Assembly: GCF_900640175.1 (NCBI RefSeq)
Contig: NZ_CAAAJC010000010.1
Location: 48,227-112,226, forward strand
DNA: 64,000 bases
Origin: Legionella sp. W10-070
GTDB lineage: Bacteria > Pseudomonadota > Gammaproteobacteria > Legionellales > Legionellaceae
Direction: 5' to 3'
Shown: positions 27,438-38,001 of the stretch, one piece after another
How positions within the stretch are numbered: the first letter of the stretch is position 1
Layout of the letters: the number at the start of each line of letters is the position of its first letter
Translations under genes and position numbers: made by a program
The notes under the pieces: generated by a model
What the model was told of the DNA's origin: nothing
Databases searched by the model: none
The model's input: only the letters and a program-made list of their open reading frames with translations

Positions 27438-27475
27438 CCATTGACTCTTAGAATTAATTATTCAAGAGTCAATGG
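27438..27475 (-). terminator. perfect 12-bp hairpin after cysS
   Basis: CCATTGACTCTT (27438-27449) and AAGAGTCAATGG (27464-27475) pair perfectly around a 14-base loop, six bases beyond the cysS stop on the minus strand. There is no T run, so it may act as an RNA end or processing structure rather than a classic terminator. Confidence 0.5.
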
Positions 27476-27480
27476 ACCAT

Positions 27481-28857
27481 CTAGTCAGTACGTTTCTCCA
27501 CCCGTTTGCGCCAGGTAGTACCCTCAGGACCGTCTTCTAAATCAATCCCTTGATTGGCAAGAATTTGACGAATTTCATCTGCTCTAGCCCAGTTTCGTTC
27601 TCGTCTGGCCTGCAACCTTTCAGCAATTAAATTTTCGACAGTTTCCTTTTCAACCTCATTAATTCCTGATTGCAAAAAAGATTCCGGCGAAACTTGCAGT
27701 AAACCCAGTGTTGAGGCCAACTGCTTTAAAGTAGATGCGAGGCGTGGTGAGCCTGTCTTGTTAAGCTCATGACTTAGCTGAAATAACACTGATAATGCCA
27801 TTGGGGTATTAAAATCATCATTCATCGCCTGATTAAACTGCTCAAGCCAGTGCTCATCAATATCAATGCCAGAAGAATTAGTATCCTTTAATGACTGATA
27901 AAGCCTTGTTAACGCTTTTATGGCGTTTTGTAAATTTTCTTCTGAATAATTCAACGAGCTTCGATAATGACTACTGAGCAAAAAATAGCGGATAACTTCT
28001 GGATGGTATCGCTGTAATACATCCTCAATGGTAAAAAAATTGCCGGTGGACTTGGCCATTTTTTCATTATTGACCTGCAGCATACCCACATGCAGCCAAT
28101 AGTCAGCAAATTTTTTACCGGTTGCCGCTTCACTTTGTGCAATTTCATTCTCATGATGCGGGAATTGTAAATCCAAGCCGCCACCGTGAATATCAAAATG
28201 CTCACCAAGCTCATGCATTGCCATGGCAGAGCACTCAATATGCCAGCCAGGTCTGCCATCACCCCAGGGAGATGGCCAACTGGGTTCATCTGTCTTTGCT
28301 TTTTTCCATAAGACAAAATCCAGTGGCGAGCGCTTTTCTTTTACAACTTCGACCCGTGCTCCTGCTATCAAACCATCCAGATCCTTATGAGACAGTTTGC
28401 CATACTCTTTAAAGCATTCTACCTGATAGCAAACATCACCATTATCACTTAAATAGGCGTACCCTTTATCAATTAGTTTTCCAATTAACTGAATGATCGA
28501 CTCAATATGAGCTGTTGCTCTGGGTTGTATATCAGGAGTCAGGATATTTAACGCTCTGGTATCCTCATGCATTGCATTGATATACTGCGAAGTAAGTTCA
28601 TCAATAGAAATACCTCTCTCCCTCGCCCGCGCAATAATCTTGTCGTCAATATCGGTTATGTTACGAACATAGGTTACAGCATAGCCTTGAGAGCGCAGAT
28701 AACGCACCATCACATCAAAGCACACCATAGAACGAGCGTGGCCTAAATGACAACGGTCATAAACCGTTATTCCACAAACATAAATTCCAACTTTACCTGG
28801 TTGAACAGGCTGGAAGAGTTCTTTGGTTCTAGTCAAAGAATTATAAAGATATAGCAT
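27481..28857 (-). CDS. cysS: cysteinyl-tRNA synthetase
   Basis: Class I synthetase that charges tRNA-Cys. The 458 residues contain the zinc ligand Cys28 ([11 protein letters not shown]), the HIGH-type HLGH, the zinc/editing region [26 protein letters not shown], and the KMSKS-type KMAKS. Length is typical. It is the last gene of the minus-strand run truA-trpF-trpB-trpA-glnS-cysS and follows glnS after 9 bases. Confidence 0.97.
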   Translation of the reverse strand: MLYLYNSLTRTKELFQPVQPGKVGIYVCGITVYDRCHLGHARSMVCFDVMVRYLRSQGYAVTYVRNITDIDDKIIARARERGISIDELTSQYINAMHEDTRALNILTPDIQPRATAHIESIIQLIGKLIDKGYAYLSDNGDVCYQVECFKEYGKLSHKDLDGLIAGARVEVVKEKRSPLDFVLWKKAKTDEPSWPSPWGDGRPGWHIECSAMAMHELGEHFDIHGGGLDLQFPHHENEIAQSEAATGKKFADYWLHVGMLQVNNEKMAKSTGNFFTIEDVLQRYHPEVIRYFLLSSHYRSSLNYSEENLQNAIKALTRLYQSLKDTNSSGIDIDEHWLEQFNQAMNDDFNTPMALSVLFQLSHELNKTGSPRLASTLKQLASTLGLLQVSPESFLQSGINEVEKETVENLIAERLQARRERNWARADEIRQILANQGIDLEDGPEGTTWRKRVEKRTD

Positions 28858-28866
28858 AGTTAACCC

Positions 28867-30534
28867 TTAACTCATTTTTCCCCAGGTATCCTTAAGCCCC
28901 ACTACTCGGTGCACCGCTGTGACCTGTCCTTTCTCAGTTTGATTGACACAATAATAACCTAAGCGTTCAAATTGAAAGACTTCGTTTAAAGGTTGTGAGG
29001 CTAAGGAAGGTTCACAAACAGCTTGCCTGACTTGCAGGGATTCTTCATTGAGGAATTGGAGAAAATTTTCCTCACGTGCCGGATTAGCATCATTAAACAA
29101 GCGATCATATTGTAAAACAGTGACTGGATGAGCGTGGTTAGCTGATACCCAATGAATAACCCCTTTTACTTTTCTATCAACCGGGTTTTTCCCTAATGTC
29201 TCTTTATCATAAGTACAACGCAGCTCAATAACATGACCTTGCTCGTCACAGATTACATCAGTACAGCGAATGACATAAGCATGTCTTAAACGTACTTCAG
29301 CACCGGGAGACAGTCGAAAATATTTCTTTGGCGGATCCTCCATAAAATCACTTCGCTCAATATAAAGTTCTCTGCCAAACGGTAAAACACGACCTTCAGA
29401 CTCAGGATCCTGCGGATTGAATTTTGCATTCAATGATTCTACTTCGCCTTCGGGATAATTTTCTATCACAATTTTTAATGGTTCAAGTACGCACAAAGCT
29501 CGTTTCGCAGTCCGGTTAAGCTCATCTCGTACACATTCCTCAAGCAAAGACATGTCAATAACCGAGTCGCTGCGGGAAATACCTATCATTTCGCAAAATT
29601 GTCTGATAGCAGCAGGAGGATAGCCTCTTTTGCGCATACCGCGTAATGTAGGTAACCGAGGGTCATCCCAGCCTGAAACAATTTTTTTCTCAACCAACTC
29701 CCTTAGCCTACGTTTGGAAGTAACCGTATGGGACAAGTTCAATCTTGCAAATTCAGTTTGAACAGGTTTAGCAAGCACCGGCAAATTATCGATAAACCAA
29801 TCGTAAAGCGGCCTATGATCCTGAAATTCCAAAGTACATAATGAATGGGTCACCTTTTCCAACGCATCTGAAATCGGATGAGCATAATCATACATAGGAT
29901 AAATGCACCATTCATTGCCTGTGCGTTGGTGGCTGGCATGTCTTATACGATAAATTACCGGGTCACGCATGTTGACGTTTCCTGATTTCATATCAATACG
30001 CGCCCGCAAAACATGAGTACCATCAGCAAATTCACCCGCTTTCATTCGTGCAAATAAGTCAAGGTTTTCTTCTATAGCGCGATTACGGTAAGGACTCTCC
30101 CGACCAGGTTCTTGCAGCGTACCACGATAAGCACGTATTTCCTCCATAGACAAACTGTCCACATAAGCCTTTCCATGCTTAATTAAGTGAACAGCAAAAT
30201 CATATAGATCATGATAATAATCAGAGGAATGAGTTATCGCATGCCATTCAAAACCAAGCCAATGCACATCATCTATAATGGCATTAACAAACTCTTCCTC
30301 TTCTTTGATTGGGTTAGTATCATCAAAACGTAGATAACAACGTCCTGTAAACTCCTCAGCCAAACCAAAATTTAAACAGATGGATTTGGCATGTCCTACA
30401 TGTAAATAACCATTAGGTTCTGGTGGAAACCTGGTTATAACCTCTTGGTGCTTACCACTCGCTAAATCATCAGCAATCATCTGTCTTATAAAATGTGCTC
30501 TTTTTTCAACACCGTCATTCATCTTATCACTCAT
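28867..30534 (-). CDS. glnS: glutaminyl-tRNA synthetase
   Basis: Class I synthetase that charges tRNA-Gln directly. The 555 residues contain RFPPEPNGYLHVGHAKS (HIGH-type HVGH), LRFDDTNP, and the KMSKS equivalent VTSKRRL. The first ATG overlaps the trpA end by 8 bases; an ATG four codons later is also possible. A direct GlnRS fits a gammaproteobacterium. Confidence 0.97.
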   Translation of the reverse strand: MSDKMNDGVEKRAHFIRQMIADDLASGKHQEVITRFPPEPNGYLHVGHAKSICLNFGLAEEFTGRCYLRFDDTNPIKEEEEFVNAIIDDVHWLGFEWHAITHSSDYYHDLYDFAVHLIKHGKAYVDSLSMEEIRAYRGTLQEPGRESPYRNRAIEENLDLFARMKAGEFADGTHVLRARIDMKSGNVNMRDPVIYRIRHASHQRTGNEWCIYPMYDYAHPISDALEKVTHSLCTLEFQDHRPLYDWFIDNLPVLAKPVQTEFARLNLSHTVTSKRRLRELVEKKIVSGWDDPRLPTLRGMRKRGYPPAAIRQFCEMIGISRSDSVIDMSLLEECVRDELNRTAKRALCVLEPLKIVIENYPEGEVESLNAKFNPQDPESEGRVLPFGRELYIERSDFMEDPPKKYFRLSPGAEVRLRHAYVIRCTDVICDEQGHVIELRCTYDKETLGKNPVDRKVKGVIHWVSANHAHPVTVLQYDRLFNDANPAREENFLQFLNEESLQVRQAVCEPSLASQPLNEVFQFERLGYYCVNQTEKGQVTAVHRVVGLKDTWGKMS

Positions 30535-31333
30535 GGTTATCCATCGCTTGTCGCATATCTTTAATTAAAGAAGCTCCTGCAGCAAGTGTATTGCTATTGG
30601 AAATATAGGCTTCATAAATTTTATTAATCAGGGCAGCTCCAACGATTACACCGTCAGCAAATGCCGCCACCTGAGCAGCCATTGCCGCTGTTTTAACACC
30701 AAAACCTACCATTAAAGGCAAAGCCGTCTGTTTTTTCCTCTGCAAGTACCTCTCCCTGACATTTTGCAAGTCAAAATCAGATCCAGTCACTCCTTTCAAT
30801 GAAACATAGTAAAGGTAGCCACTCCCCGATCTATCTATCAATACCATCCGCTCATCAGAGGTGGTAGGTGAACACAAATAAATACTGGCCAGGTTATTAG
30901 CTTGCCATATCGAAGCGACAAACCCGCTTTCCTCTGGCGGCAAATCAACAATAATAGTCCCATCTACACCAGTTTCATGCGCCCGTTTCGCAAAGGCTTC
31001 ATAGCCATACTGCTCGATTGGATTAACATAACCCATCAATATAATTGGTGTATTTTGATCTTTTTTGCGAAACTCTTCCACCATGGAAAATACTTCATTA
31101 CACCCAACTCCATAAGCAAGCGCTCTCTCCATAGCAGCCTGAATTACAGGTCCTTCTGCCATGGGATCTGAAAAAGGAATACCTATTTCAAGTATATTGG
31201 CACCGGCTGCAACCAGTTCATGCATCAACGGAACAGTTAATTCAGGCGTTGGATCACCCGCTGTAATATAAGGGCTCAGTGCCTTTTTGCCGTCAGCCTG
31301 AAGCTGCGCCAATGTTTTACTAATTCGATTCAT
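30527..31333 (-). CDS. trpA: tryptophan synthase alpha chain
   Basis: Cleaves indole-3-glycerol phosphate to indole and glyceraldehyde 3-phosphate. The 268-residue TIM barrel has the catalytic Glu in NILEIGIPFSDPMAEGPVIQ and the Asp in DGTIIVDLPPEE. It lies 106 bases after trpB; the gap carries an inverted repeat (31352-31408). trpC, trpD and trpE are not in this stretch. Confidence 0.96.
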   Translation of the reverse strand: MNRISKTLAQLQADGKKALSPYITAGDPTPELTVPLMHELVAAGANILEIGIPFSDPMAEGPVIQAAMERALAYGVGCNEVFSMVEEFRKKDQNTPIILMGYVNPIEQYGYEAFAKRAHETGVDGTIIVDLPPEESGFVASIWQANNLASIYLCSPTTSDERMVLIDRSGSGYLYYVSLKGVTGSDFDLQNVRERYLQRKKQTALPLMVGFGVKTAAMAAQVAAFADGVIVGAALINKIYEAYISNSNTLAAGASLIKDMRQAMDNHE

Positions 31334-31351
31334 AAATTACCCTAACTAATA

Positions 31352-31408
31352 GGTTCTGTGAACAAAAATTTTCACGGCTGCAAATGCGGCTAATTGGTTC
31401 ACAGAACC
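31352..31408. repeat. inverted repeat between trpB and trpA
   Basis: GGTTCTGTGAAC (31352-31363) and GTTCACAGAACC (31397-31408) are perfect 12-bp inverted repeats around 33 bases. The ends resemble those of the 148-bp palindrome at 44137-44284 (GGTTCTGTGCAC), so this may be a short relative. It lies inside the trpB-trpA transcript and could form an RNA hairpin there. Confidence 0.6.
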
Positions 31409-31439
31409 CAGGTATTTCAACCGGGAAGCGAATAACAGG

Positions 31440-32639
31440 CTATACAGACAACCCGTCAATACTGGCTACCGTATGCATATCCTTGTCCCCTCGCCCAGAC
31501 AAATTCACCACGATACGTTGCGAAGGCAACATGTTTTTAGCAAGCTTCATGGCATAAGCAACAGCATGACTTGATTCCAAAGCCGGAATAATACCCTCTA
31601 CTCGAGTTAATGTACGAAAGCCATCCAGTGCTTCATCGTCATTAATAGCGACATAGTTTACCCGTCCACTGTCTTTAAGGTAAGCATGTTCTGGTCCTAC
31701 CCCTGGGTAATCAAGGCCTGCAGAGATAGAATGGGTATCTTTAATCTGTCCATGTTCATCACATAACAAATAAGTACGGTTACCATGCAATACCCCTGGT
31801 TTACCTGCTATCAAAGAGGCAGCATGTTCGCCTGTTTCAATGCCCTTACCTCCTGCCTCCACACCATAAATAGCAACTGATTCATCCTTTAAAAATGGAT
31901 AAAATAAACCAATCGCATTAGACCCTCCTCCTACACAAGCAACGAGAGCATCAGGCAATTTCCCGGTTTTCCCCAAAATCTGCGACCGTGCCTCCTGACC
32001 TATTACTGATTGAAAATCTCTTACCATCTGGGGGTATGGATGAGGGCCAGCTACGGTACCAATAATGTAGAAGGTATTATCTATATTACTTACCCAGTCA
32101 CGCATGGCTTCATTCAAAGCATCTTTTAAGGTTTTTGAGCCAGCAGTAACCGGCACAACCTGCGCCCCTAACAGCTTCATTCTGTATACGTTACTGGCTT
32201 GCCGTTTAATATCCTCAGCCCCCATATAAACGACACATTCCATGCCAAGCTTTGCTGCTACAGTTGCTGAAGCAACACCATGCTGCCCAGCACCGGTTTC
32301 CGCGATAATCCTGGTCTTTCCCATTCTCTTGGCAAGCAAGGCTTGACCCACTGTATTATTAATTTTATGGGCACCAGTATGATTTAAATCCTCTCTTTTC
32401 AAATAAATAGCCGCACCACCTATCTTTTCACTTAAGTGCCGGGCATGGTAAAGAGGGGTTGCCCGACCAACGTAATCCCGTAACTCAGATGCCAGCTCTT
32501 CCAGGAACTCCGGATCGTTACGGTATTGCTGATAAGCTTCCTGCAACTGTTGTAATGCATCCATTAAAGTATCAGCTACAAAGATACCACCGTATGGACC
32601 AAAATGACCATGCTTATCCGGGAACTCTATTTCACTCAT
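31440..32639 (-). CDS. trpB: tryptophan synthase beta chain
   Basis: Joins indole and serine with pyridoxal phosphate. The 399 residues contain the PLP lysine in [16 protein letters not shown], the glycine-rich [16 protein letters not shown], and the GRGDKD motif near the end. The start overlaps trpF by 4 bases (ATGA). Confidence 0.97.
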   Translation of the reverse strand: MSEIEFPDKHGHFGPYGGIFVADTLMDALQQLQEAYQQYRNDPEFLEELASELRDYVGRATPLYHARHLSEKIGGAAIYLKREDLNHTGAHKINNTVGQALLAKRMGKTRIIAETGAGQHGVASATVAAKLGMECVVYMGAEDIKRQASNVYRMKLLGAQVVPVTAGSKTLKDALNEAMRDWVSNIDNTFYIIGTVAGPHPYPQMVRDFQSVIGQEARSQILGKTGKLPDALVACVGGGSNAIGLFYPFLKDESVAIYGVEAGGKGIETGEHAASLIAGKPGVLHGNRTYLLCDEHGQIKDTHSISAGLDYPGVGPEHAYLKDSGRVNYVAINDDEALDGFRTLTRVEGIIPALESSHAVAYAMKLAKNMLPSQRIVVNLSGRGDKDMHTVASIDGLSV

Positions 32640-33262
32640 GCTTTACCCCATAATGCGTTAACAAATTGGCTCATTTTCTCATGGTCCTTGATACCGGCTG
32701 ATAATTCTACGCCACTGCAAACATCTACTGCATAAGGTGAACATAGGCCAACCGCTTTAGTTACATTAGCAAAATCCAATCCCCCGGCTAAGATAAATGG
32801 TTTTTTTAAATTTACAGGGATTATCCCCCAGTTAAAAGTTTTACCTGTACCCCCATAATTATCAGAGGGCGTGTCCAGTAAGATAGCCGATGCCTGCTGG
32901 TAATCTATGGCTAACTGGCTAATAACATCTGCTGAGGCCGCCTGAATGGATTTAATATAAGGTATCTGAAATTGATTACAAAACGCTGGGGTCTCCTCAC
33001 CATGAAACTGCAACCACTGAACAGGTAATTCATTAATCACCTGATCTACTAAAGACTTAAGAGGATTGACGAACACCGCTACAATATCCACAAACAAGGG
33101 AACATCTTTTAGCAATAATCTAGCTTGTTCGATGGAAATATGGCGGGAACTTCCAGAATAAAATATTAATCCAATGGCATCTACACCTAATGCAACTGCA
33201 TGGGCTATGTCTTCCCTGCGCGTCATGCCACACATTTTTATTCGTACCCGATTCTCTGCCAA
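32636..33262 (-). CDS. trpF: phosphoribosylanthranilate isomerase
   Basis: Converts phosphoribosylanthranilate to CdRP in tryptophan synthesis. The 208-residue barrel opens with [15 protein letters not shown] (catalytic Cys in KMCGMT). It also has [18 protein letters not shown] with the catalytic Asp, and ends with [19 protein letters not shown]. It starts with TTG right after the truA stop; GGGAG five bases upstream supports this start. Confidence 0.95.
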   Translation of the reverse strand: MAENRVRIKMCGMTRREDIAHAVALGVDAIGLIFYSGSSRHISIEQARLLLKDVPLFVDIVAVFVNPLKSLVDQVINELPVQWLQFHGEETPAFCNQFQIPYIKSIQAASADVISQLAIDYQQASAILLDTPSDNYGGTGKTFNWGIIPVNLKKPFILAGGLDFANVTKAVGLCSPYAVDVCSGVELSAGIKDHEKMSQFVNALWGKA

Positions 33263-34051
33263 TTAACGCTCCCACAAGAACAATGGTCCTGGATTCCCTT
33301 GTATGACGCCAAACTCTCTCGGATAATTCACACCTACCAAGTATAAACCATAGGGTGGCGCTGTTTCAGCGCCCAGGCGCCTGTCTTTTGCCAGCAAAAC
33401 CTCCTGAACCCAGCCCACAGGTCTTCTTCCCGAACCTACCGCAATTAACACGCCGGCAATATTTCGCACCATATGATGCAGAAAAGCATTCGCACTGATA
33501 TCAATCATTACCAGATCGCCGGTACGGGTCACACGCAAATCATGAATATTACGCATTGGCGTATTCGATTGACACTCCACCGAACGAAATGAAGTGTAAT
33601 CATTTTCTCCCAATAGGCATACACTGGCTTCCTGCATCACTCGATGATCTAACTGACGATACTGCCACGTCACATTGCTCCGTAAAAGTGCCGGGCGTAT
33701 TGGCGAATTGTAAATTATGTAGCGATAACGCCGGGACAAAGCAGAATAGCGGGCATGGAAGTCATCCGCCATCTCCCGTCCCCACTTGACACAGACGTCT
33801 TTAGGCAAAAAAGAATTAGCCCCATGAATCCAGGATCGTATGGTTCTTTGCTTTTCACAATCAAAATGAATAACCTGGTTTGTCGCATGTACACCTGTAT
33901 CGGTTCTGCCTGCGCAGATTACACTGACCTCACTGTCAGCAACCTTGGTTATTGCATTCTCAAGTACTTGCTGAACAGTACGCAGGCCAGTTTGCGCTTG
34001 CCAGCCATGATACTGGCTACCATCGTATTCAACCCCTAAGGCAATACGCAT
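33263..34051 (-). CDS. truA: tRNA pseudouridine(38-40) synthase
   Basis: Makes pseudouridine at tRNA positions 38-40. The 262 residues contain CAGRTDTGVHATNQVIHF with the catalytic Asp, the opening VEYDGSQYHGWQ, and FLHHMVRNIAGVL near the C-terminus. It heads the truA-trpF-trpB run, a linkage common in gammaproteobacteria. Confidence 0.96.
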   Translation of the reverse strand: MRIALGVEYDGSQYHGWQAQTGLRTVQQVLENAITKVADSEVSVICAGRTDTGVHATNQVIHFDCEKQRTIRSWIHGANSFLPKDVCVKWGREMADDFHARYSALSRRYRYIIYNSPIRPALLRSNVTWQYRQLDHRVMQEASVCLLGENDYTSFRSVECQSNTPMRNIHDLRVTRTGDLVMIDISANAFLHHMVRNIAGVLIAVGSGRRPVGWVQEVLLAKDRRLGAETAPPYGLYLVGVNYPREFGVIQGNPGPLFLWER

Positions 34052-34120
34052 GAACTTTTCCTGCTAAAAACGGTCAATGTATAACACCAGAATATATTTG
34101 TCCACATTCTCCCAGTCATA

Positions 34121-34155
34121 GGGCGCGATTTTAAGTGCGGTTTTTCCTTGAAACG
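34121..34155 (+). repeat. GATTAAAACTGCGG dispersed repeat, copy 4 (diverged)
   Basis: GGGCGCGATTTTAAGTGCGG then TTTTTCCTTGAAAC matches the long form at 15241 with a few changes. It sits between truA and the next plus-strand gene. Confidence 0.55.
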
Positions 34156-34281
34156 ATGTATCTTAGGTATATAATCTATTATTCAGACAGCAAGAGAAGC
34201 GTTTATTGGTTTACATTGGCGTTTTTAATGCTGAATGATGCTAGCATATGGTTTCACTACAATAACATGGAGAGTTTAAAG

Positions 34282-34668
34282 ATGAAAAAGTTAAGCACTT
34301 TCTTGGCTATACTTGCATTTTCAGGCTATGCTGCTGCCAACCAGACATTGCTCACTGCCAAGTTAACATTGACAGATGACCAATCACAATGCACCTACAG
34401 GTTCTACGCGGAAGACAATAAAGTTCGCTATGAAGCAGATCCAATCAGCACAGAACATTGTTCCAGTACACTGGATATAGGAAGCAGCACAGTGGATTCA
34501 ATCTTCGTCACCATACCTGTTACCAATGTGCAGATTGATAACCAGGTGAAAACATGCCAGGTACAAATCAATCGTAGAGCAGCCGACACCCCTTATATCT
34601 ATTCTTTTGTAAACAGCGATCAAAATTGCAGTGCAAAAGTAACCGTAGCCCTGGATCAGCCACAGTAA
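34282..34668 (+). CDS. small secreted protein of unknown function
   Basis: I start at ATG 34282 because GGAGAG lies 8 bases upstream and a clean signal peptide follows (MKKLSTFLAILAFSGYAAA). The 128-residue product keeps four cysteines (SQCTYRF, EHCSST, KTCQVQ, QNCSAK), likely two disulfides, in a beta-rich sequence. No family was recognised. The longer upstream frame lacks a ribosome site. Confidence 0.75.
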   Translation: MKKLSTFLAILAFSGYAAANQTLLTAKLTLTDDQSQCTYRFYAEDNKVRYEADPISTEHCSSTLDIGSSTVDSIFVTIPVTNVQIDNQVKTCQVQINRRAADTPYIYSFVNSDQNCSAKVTVALDQPQ

Positions 34669-34678
34669 AAAATTTAAC

Positions 34679-34727
34679 AGTTCAGCAAGTCAGCCAAAAG
34701 GATTCTATTTTCCTGTCTTGCTGAACT
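34679..34727 (+). terminator. hairpin after the small secreted protein
   Basis: AGTTCAGCAAG (34679-34689) and CTTGCTGAACT (34717-34727) are perfect 11-bp inverted repeats, 11 bases after the stop. The loop is long (27 bases) and no T run follows. Confidence 0.45.
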
Positions 34728-34880
34728 GGCATTTATTAAGAGATGAGCGTTGGGAATTTATCGTCTGCTTATGGTTTAATTATGACCAATCATTTCAGAT
34801 CAAGTCATTGATTATTTTAATTCGTTTGCATAAGCCTGCAGGCTATTTCATAATTGCCATTTTAATCTATCTGTTTAAAT

Positions 34881-35741
34881 ATGGCCGCATCGTTATTAGA
34901 TGGTAAAGTAGTTTCTTCACAGTTAAATCAGGGAATCAAATCCTCCATTGATAAAATGGTACAAAATGGAGAGCGTCCCCCAGGATTAGCAGTTATCCTG
35001 GTCGGTAATGATCCGGCATCAGGTATTTATGTAAATAACAAACGTAAAGCCTGTTTAGAAGTGGGACTTAGCTCTTATGCTTATGATCTTCCCCAATCAA
35101 CAAGCGAAAAGAAGCTGCTAAGGCTAATACATCAATTAAACAATTCTCCTGATGTTGATGGCATTCTTGTCCAGCTTCCTTTACCTCAAGCCATTGATAG
35201 CAACAAAGTGATAGAATCTATCAGTCCTTATAAAGATGTGGATGGGTTCCATCCTTATAATATGGGCCGACTTGCTCAGCGCAATCCATTATTAAGACCC
35301 TGTACTCCTTACGGGATAATTAATTTATTGGCATTTTATCAAATTCCCCTGGAAGGAAAACATACTGTAATCATTGGAGCATCAACCATTGTCGGACGTC
35401 CTATGGCTCTGGAGTTTTTGTTAGCCGGAGCGACCGTCACTATCTGCCATCGTTTCACTGAAAACCTGGAGAAATATGTCCGAATTGCCGACGTTCTTGT
35501 TGTCGCTACGGGAATAAAGGATGTCATCAATGTAGACTGGTTAAATTCAGCACAAACTATCGTAGATGTTGGTATTCATCGATTACCTGACGGTAAGTTG
35601 CGGGGCGATATAGATTTTGCTCAAGCCAGTAAGAAAGTAGCCTGGATAACGCCTGTTCCAGGGGGGGTTGGGCCTATGACCATTACGACCTTGCTGCAAA
35701 ATACATTGCTTGCAGCAAGTCGATTACCTGGTAACCACTAA
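34881..35741 (+). CDS. folD: bifunctional methylenetetrahydrofolate dehydrogenase/cyclohydrolase
   Basis: Interconverts 5,10-methylene- and 10-formyl-tetrahydrofolate. The 286 residues contain [14 protein letters not shown] (catalytic Lys), [18 protein letters not shown], the nucleotide-binding [14 protein letters not shown], and the end motif [19 protein letters not shown]. Its last 4 bases overlap the end of the convergent small gene. Confidence 0.96.
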   Translation: MAASLLDGKVVSSQLNQGIKSSIDKMVQNGERPPGLAVILVGNDPASGIYVNNKRKACLEVGLSSYAYDLPQSTSEKKLLRLIHQLNNSPDVDGILVQLPLPQAIDSNKVIESISPYKDVDGFHPYNMGRLAQRNPLLRPCTPYGIINLLAFYQIPLEGKHTVIIGASTIVGRPMALEFLLAGATVTICHRFTENLEKYVRIADVLVVATGIKDVINVDWLNSAQTIVDVGIHRLPDGKLRGDIDFAQASKKVAWITPVPGGVGPMTITTLLQNTLLAASRLPGNH

Positions 35742-35941
35742 CGATTGACATCGTCATCCCAATCAAAGCGATCATCAAGATCATCAAATTCTTCTTTTAA
35801 TTCCTCACGTAAACGTTTGCGCTCAAGTCTTTCTTCAAGTAATTTACGCACACGTTTCTTATGATCTAAATTTTCAGTATCTTCTTCGTAAGAATATTCC
35901 GAAAAAGAATTATTTTCTTCGTACCCTCTAGGAAAGCTCAT
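35738..35941 (-). CDS. small charged protein, PA3496-like
   Basis: I prefer the ATG at 35941 ([11 protein letters not shown]), with AGGAGAG just upstream; a second ATG three bases earlier is possible. The 67-residue product is acidic at both ends with a basic helical centre ([20 protein letters not shown]). This resembles the PA3496 family of small proteins, named for putative envelope integrity. It overlaps the folD end by 4 bases. Confidence 0.65.
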   Translation of the reverse strand: MSFPRGYEENNSFSEYSYEEDTENLDHKKRVRKLLEERLERKRLREELKEEFDDLDDRFDWDDDVNR

Positions 35942-36238
35942 CATTCTCTCCTGCTTTACTTGTAACAATGTAAGTATAGTGCAAGATATTTATTGTATTA
36001 TCTTTTTATTTTATAAAAAATTATTAGATCTCCCTTTCACACTATCCGGGATTGACGTTAAATCAGTTCATGAAAGCTTATTAAATAATTATTACGTTTT
36101 TTTATTCAAAAACCATGCCGAGGTGGGGTGTGCGGTTTTCTGTCGATGTCGTACTTTAAATCACACCCATACAGGTTAAATTTGGAAGAAAGCTCCCAGA
36201 GGCGTATACTACTTCATCAACAATTTTTAAGTTTCTTT

Positions 36239-37099
36239 ATGTTAAGCTATCAACATGGGTATCACGCCGGAAATTTTGCCGATGTCATTAAGCATCTGAC
36301 CCTTTCACGAATACTTGATTATGTGACAAAAAAAGAAAAGCCTATCTTTTATCTTGAGACTCATGCAGGAAAAGGTTTTTATGATTTAAAAGGTAGCCAA
36401 TCATTAAAAACAGGTGAGTACCTTCAGGGAATTCACCTGATATGGCAGCATAAAAATCAATTGTCCCCTCTCTTTTCTCCCTACTTACAAACCATTAAAA
36501 GACTAAACCCGTCTTCTAATTTGCGCTTTTATCCTGGCTCCCCCACTTTGGCTATTGAGATGCTACGCGCCCAGGACAGGTTATATTGTTGTGAACTACA
36601 TCCCCGTGAATTTGAAACCCTTAGCACCTTGCCCCATGATGAGAAACGTGTATTTTACAGCCATAGTGATGGAATGGTTACTTTAAATGCTCTGCTTCCT
36701 CCGCCTGAGCGTCGTGGCTTGATTTTTATTGATCCTTCCTATGAAATTAAAAATGACTATAAAACAATCCCAAACACAATCAAATCTGCTTATAAGCGAT
36801 TCTCAACCGGTATTTTTTGTCTTTGGTATCCATTGGTAGACCAAAGTCTGCATGAAAAACTCCTGCGCGGCATGAATAATATTGGTGCTCAAAGCACATT
36901 AAGGATTGAATTTAATTTAAACGCTACAACAACAGCAGGCATGACTGGTTGTGGTTTATGGATTATTAATCCACCATTTTCCCTCGCTGAAGAAATGCAG
37001 GATACATTGCAACAATTAAAAAACTTATTCAATCCTGGCACTTCTTCTTTTGTAATTGAAAATAATCCTAAAAACGGATTGAGTTCAGGTCGGCTATAA
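36239..37099 (+). CDS. rlmJ: 23S rRNA (adenine(2030)-N6)-methyltransferase
   Basis: RlmJ methylates A2030 of 23S rRNA. I start at ATG 36239 because MLSYQHGYHAGNFADV is the conserved N-terminus; the longer open frame adds unrelated residues. The 286 residues contain the SAM-site LETHAGKGFYDL and the catalytic motif LIFIDPSYEIK (DPPY in most, Ser replacing the second Pro here). Length fits the family. Confidence 0.92.
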   Translation: MLSYQHGYHAGNFADVIKHLTLSRILDYVTKKEKPIFYLETHAGKGFYDLKGSQSLKTGEYLQGIHLIWQHKNQLSPLFSPYLQTIKRLNPSSNLRFYPGSPTLAIEMLRAQDRLYCCELHPREFETLSTLPHDEKRVFYSHSDGMVTLNALLPPPERRGLIFIDPSYEIKNDYKTIPNTIKSAYKRFSTGIFCLWYPLVDQSLHEKLLRGMNNIGAQSTLRIEFNLNATTTAGMTGCGLWIINPPFSLAEEMQDTLQQLKNLFNPGTSSFVIENNPKNGLSSGRL

Positions 37100-37127
37100 T
37101 TATTGAAAAGCTCCGGTTAGACTAACA

Positions 37128-37889
37128 ATGAAAATTTTACCAATTTCAGCCTTTCGTGATAATTATATTTGGCTAATCATCAATGAAAAAAACAAAACTG
37201 CCTGTTGTGTGGATCCTGGCGATGCCCAGCCAGTTATCGATTTCATTTGTAAATCTTCTATTCAGCTCGTAGCGATTTTAGTGACGCATCATCATCACGA
37301 TCATATCGGCGGCATAACTGAACTCGTAAAAGCCTACCCTGAAATGGCTGTTTATGGACCAGATGACCCCCAAATACCCACTACTCAAACACTTGCAGAC
37401 GGCGATAATTTATCCCTTCTATCCTGCCAGTTTCTTATTATAGGAACCCCGGGGCATACTAAAACTCATATTAGTTTTTATGAACCGCACCATGAATGGC
37501 TATTTTGTGGAGATACCTTATTCTCAGCTGGTTGTGGCAGGGTCTTTGATGGAACAATTGAAGAATTGCACCAGTCATTGAGTAAACTAAAGGCGCTTCC
37601 CGACAGTACCCAGGTATTTTGTGCTCATGAATACACTCAGGCAAATCTGCGCTTTGCAACAACCGTTGAGCCTGATAACCAGGCCATAAAACAACACAGC
37701 TTGCAACTGCAAAAAAACAAAAATGCCTCCTCGCTACCGTCAACTATCGCCTTGGAGAAAGAAATTAATCCTTTTTTTCGGACAGAAAACAAGGATGTCC
37801 AACATTATGCGCTCCGACAGGGCAGTGAAGGCAAAAGCTCCCTGTCAGTTTTTAGACAATTAAGAATAGATAAAGATAATTTTTATTGA
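37128..37889 (+). CDS. gloB: hydroxyacylglutathione hydrolase (glyoxalase II)
   Basis: Hydrolyses S-lactoylglutathione to lactate and glutathione in methylglyoxal detoxification. The 253-residue metallo-beta-lactamase fold shows VTHHHHDHIGG (metal site), TPGHTKTHIS, LFCGDTLFSAGCGR and VFCAHEYTQANLRFA. Length and C-terminal helices fit GloB. It lies 28 bases after rlmJ on the same strand. Confidence 0.95.
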   Translation: MKILPISAFRDNYIWLIINEKNKTACCVDPGDAQPVIDFICKSSIQLVAILVTHHHHDHIGGITELVKAYPEMAVYGPDDPQIPTTQTLADGDNLSLLSCQFLIIGTPGHTKTHISFYEPHHEWLFCGDTLFSAGCGRVFDGTIEELHQSLSKLKALPDSTQVFCAHEYTQANLRFATTVEPDNQAIKQHSLQLQKNKNASSLPSTIALEKEINPFFRTENKDVQHYALRQGSEGKSSLSVFRQLRIDKDNFY

Positions 37890-38001
37890 ACATTTAGATT
37901 TAATTTCAATCCATTAGATCGTAAACTCACCAAAAAGGGTTTATCGATTGAATTTTTTTTAGTACACTGGCCGGCCTTTTAATTCGTAATAGGCTATCAC
38001 A

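Noticed and set aside
34718..34906. 62-codon frame before folD
   Set aside because: It starts inside the hairpin after the secreted-protein gene, overlaps the folD start, and has no ribosome site or family match.
35979..36179. 66-codon plus-strand frame before rlmJ
   Set aside because: It has no ribosome site or recognisable features and its end overlaps the possible degenerate repeat; the gap seems non-coding.
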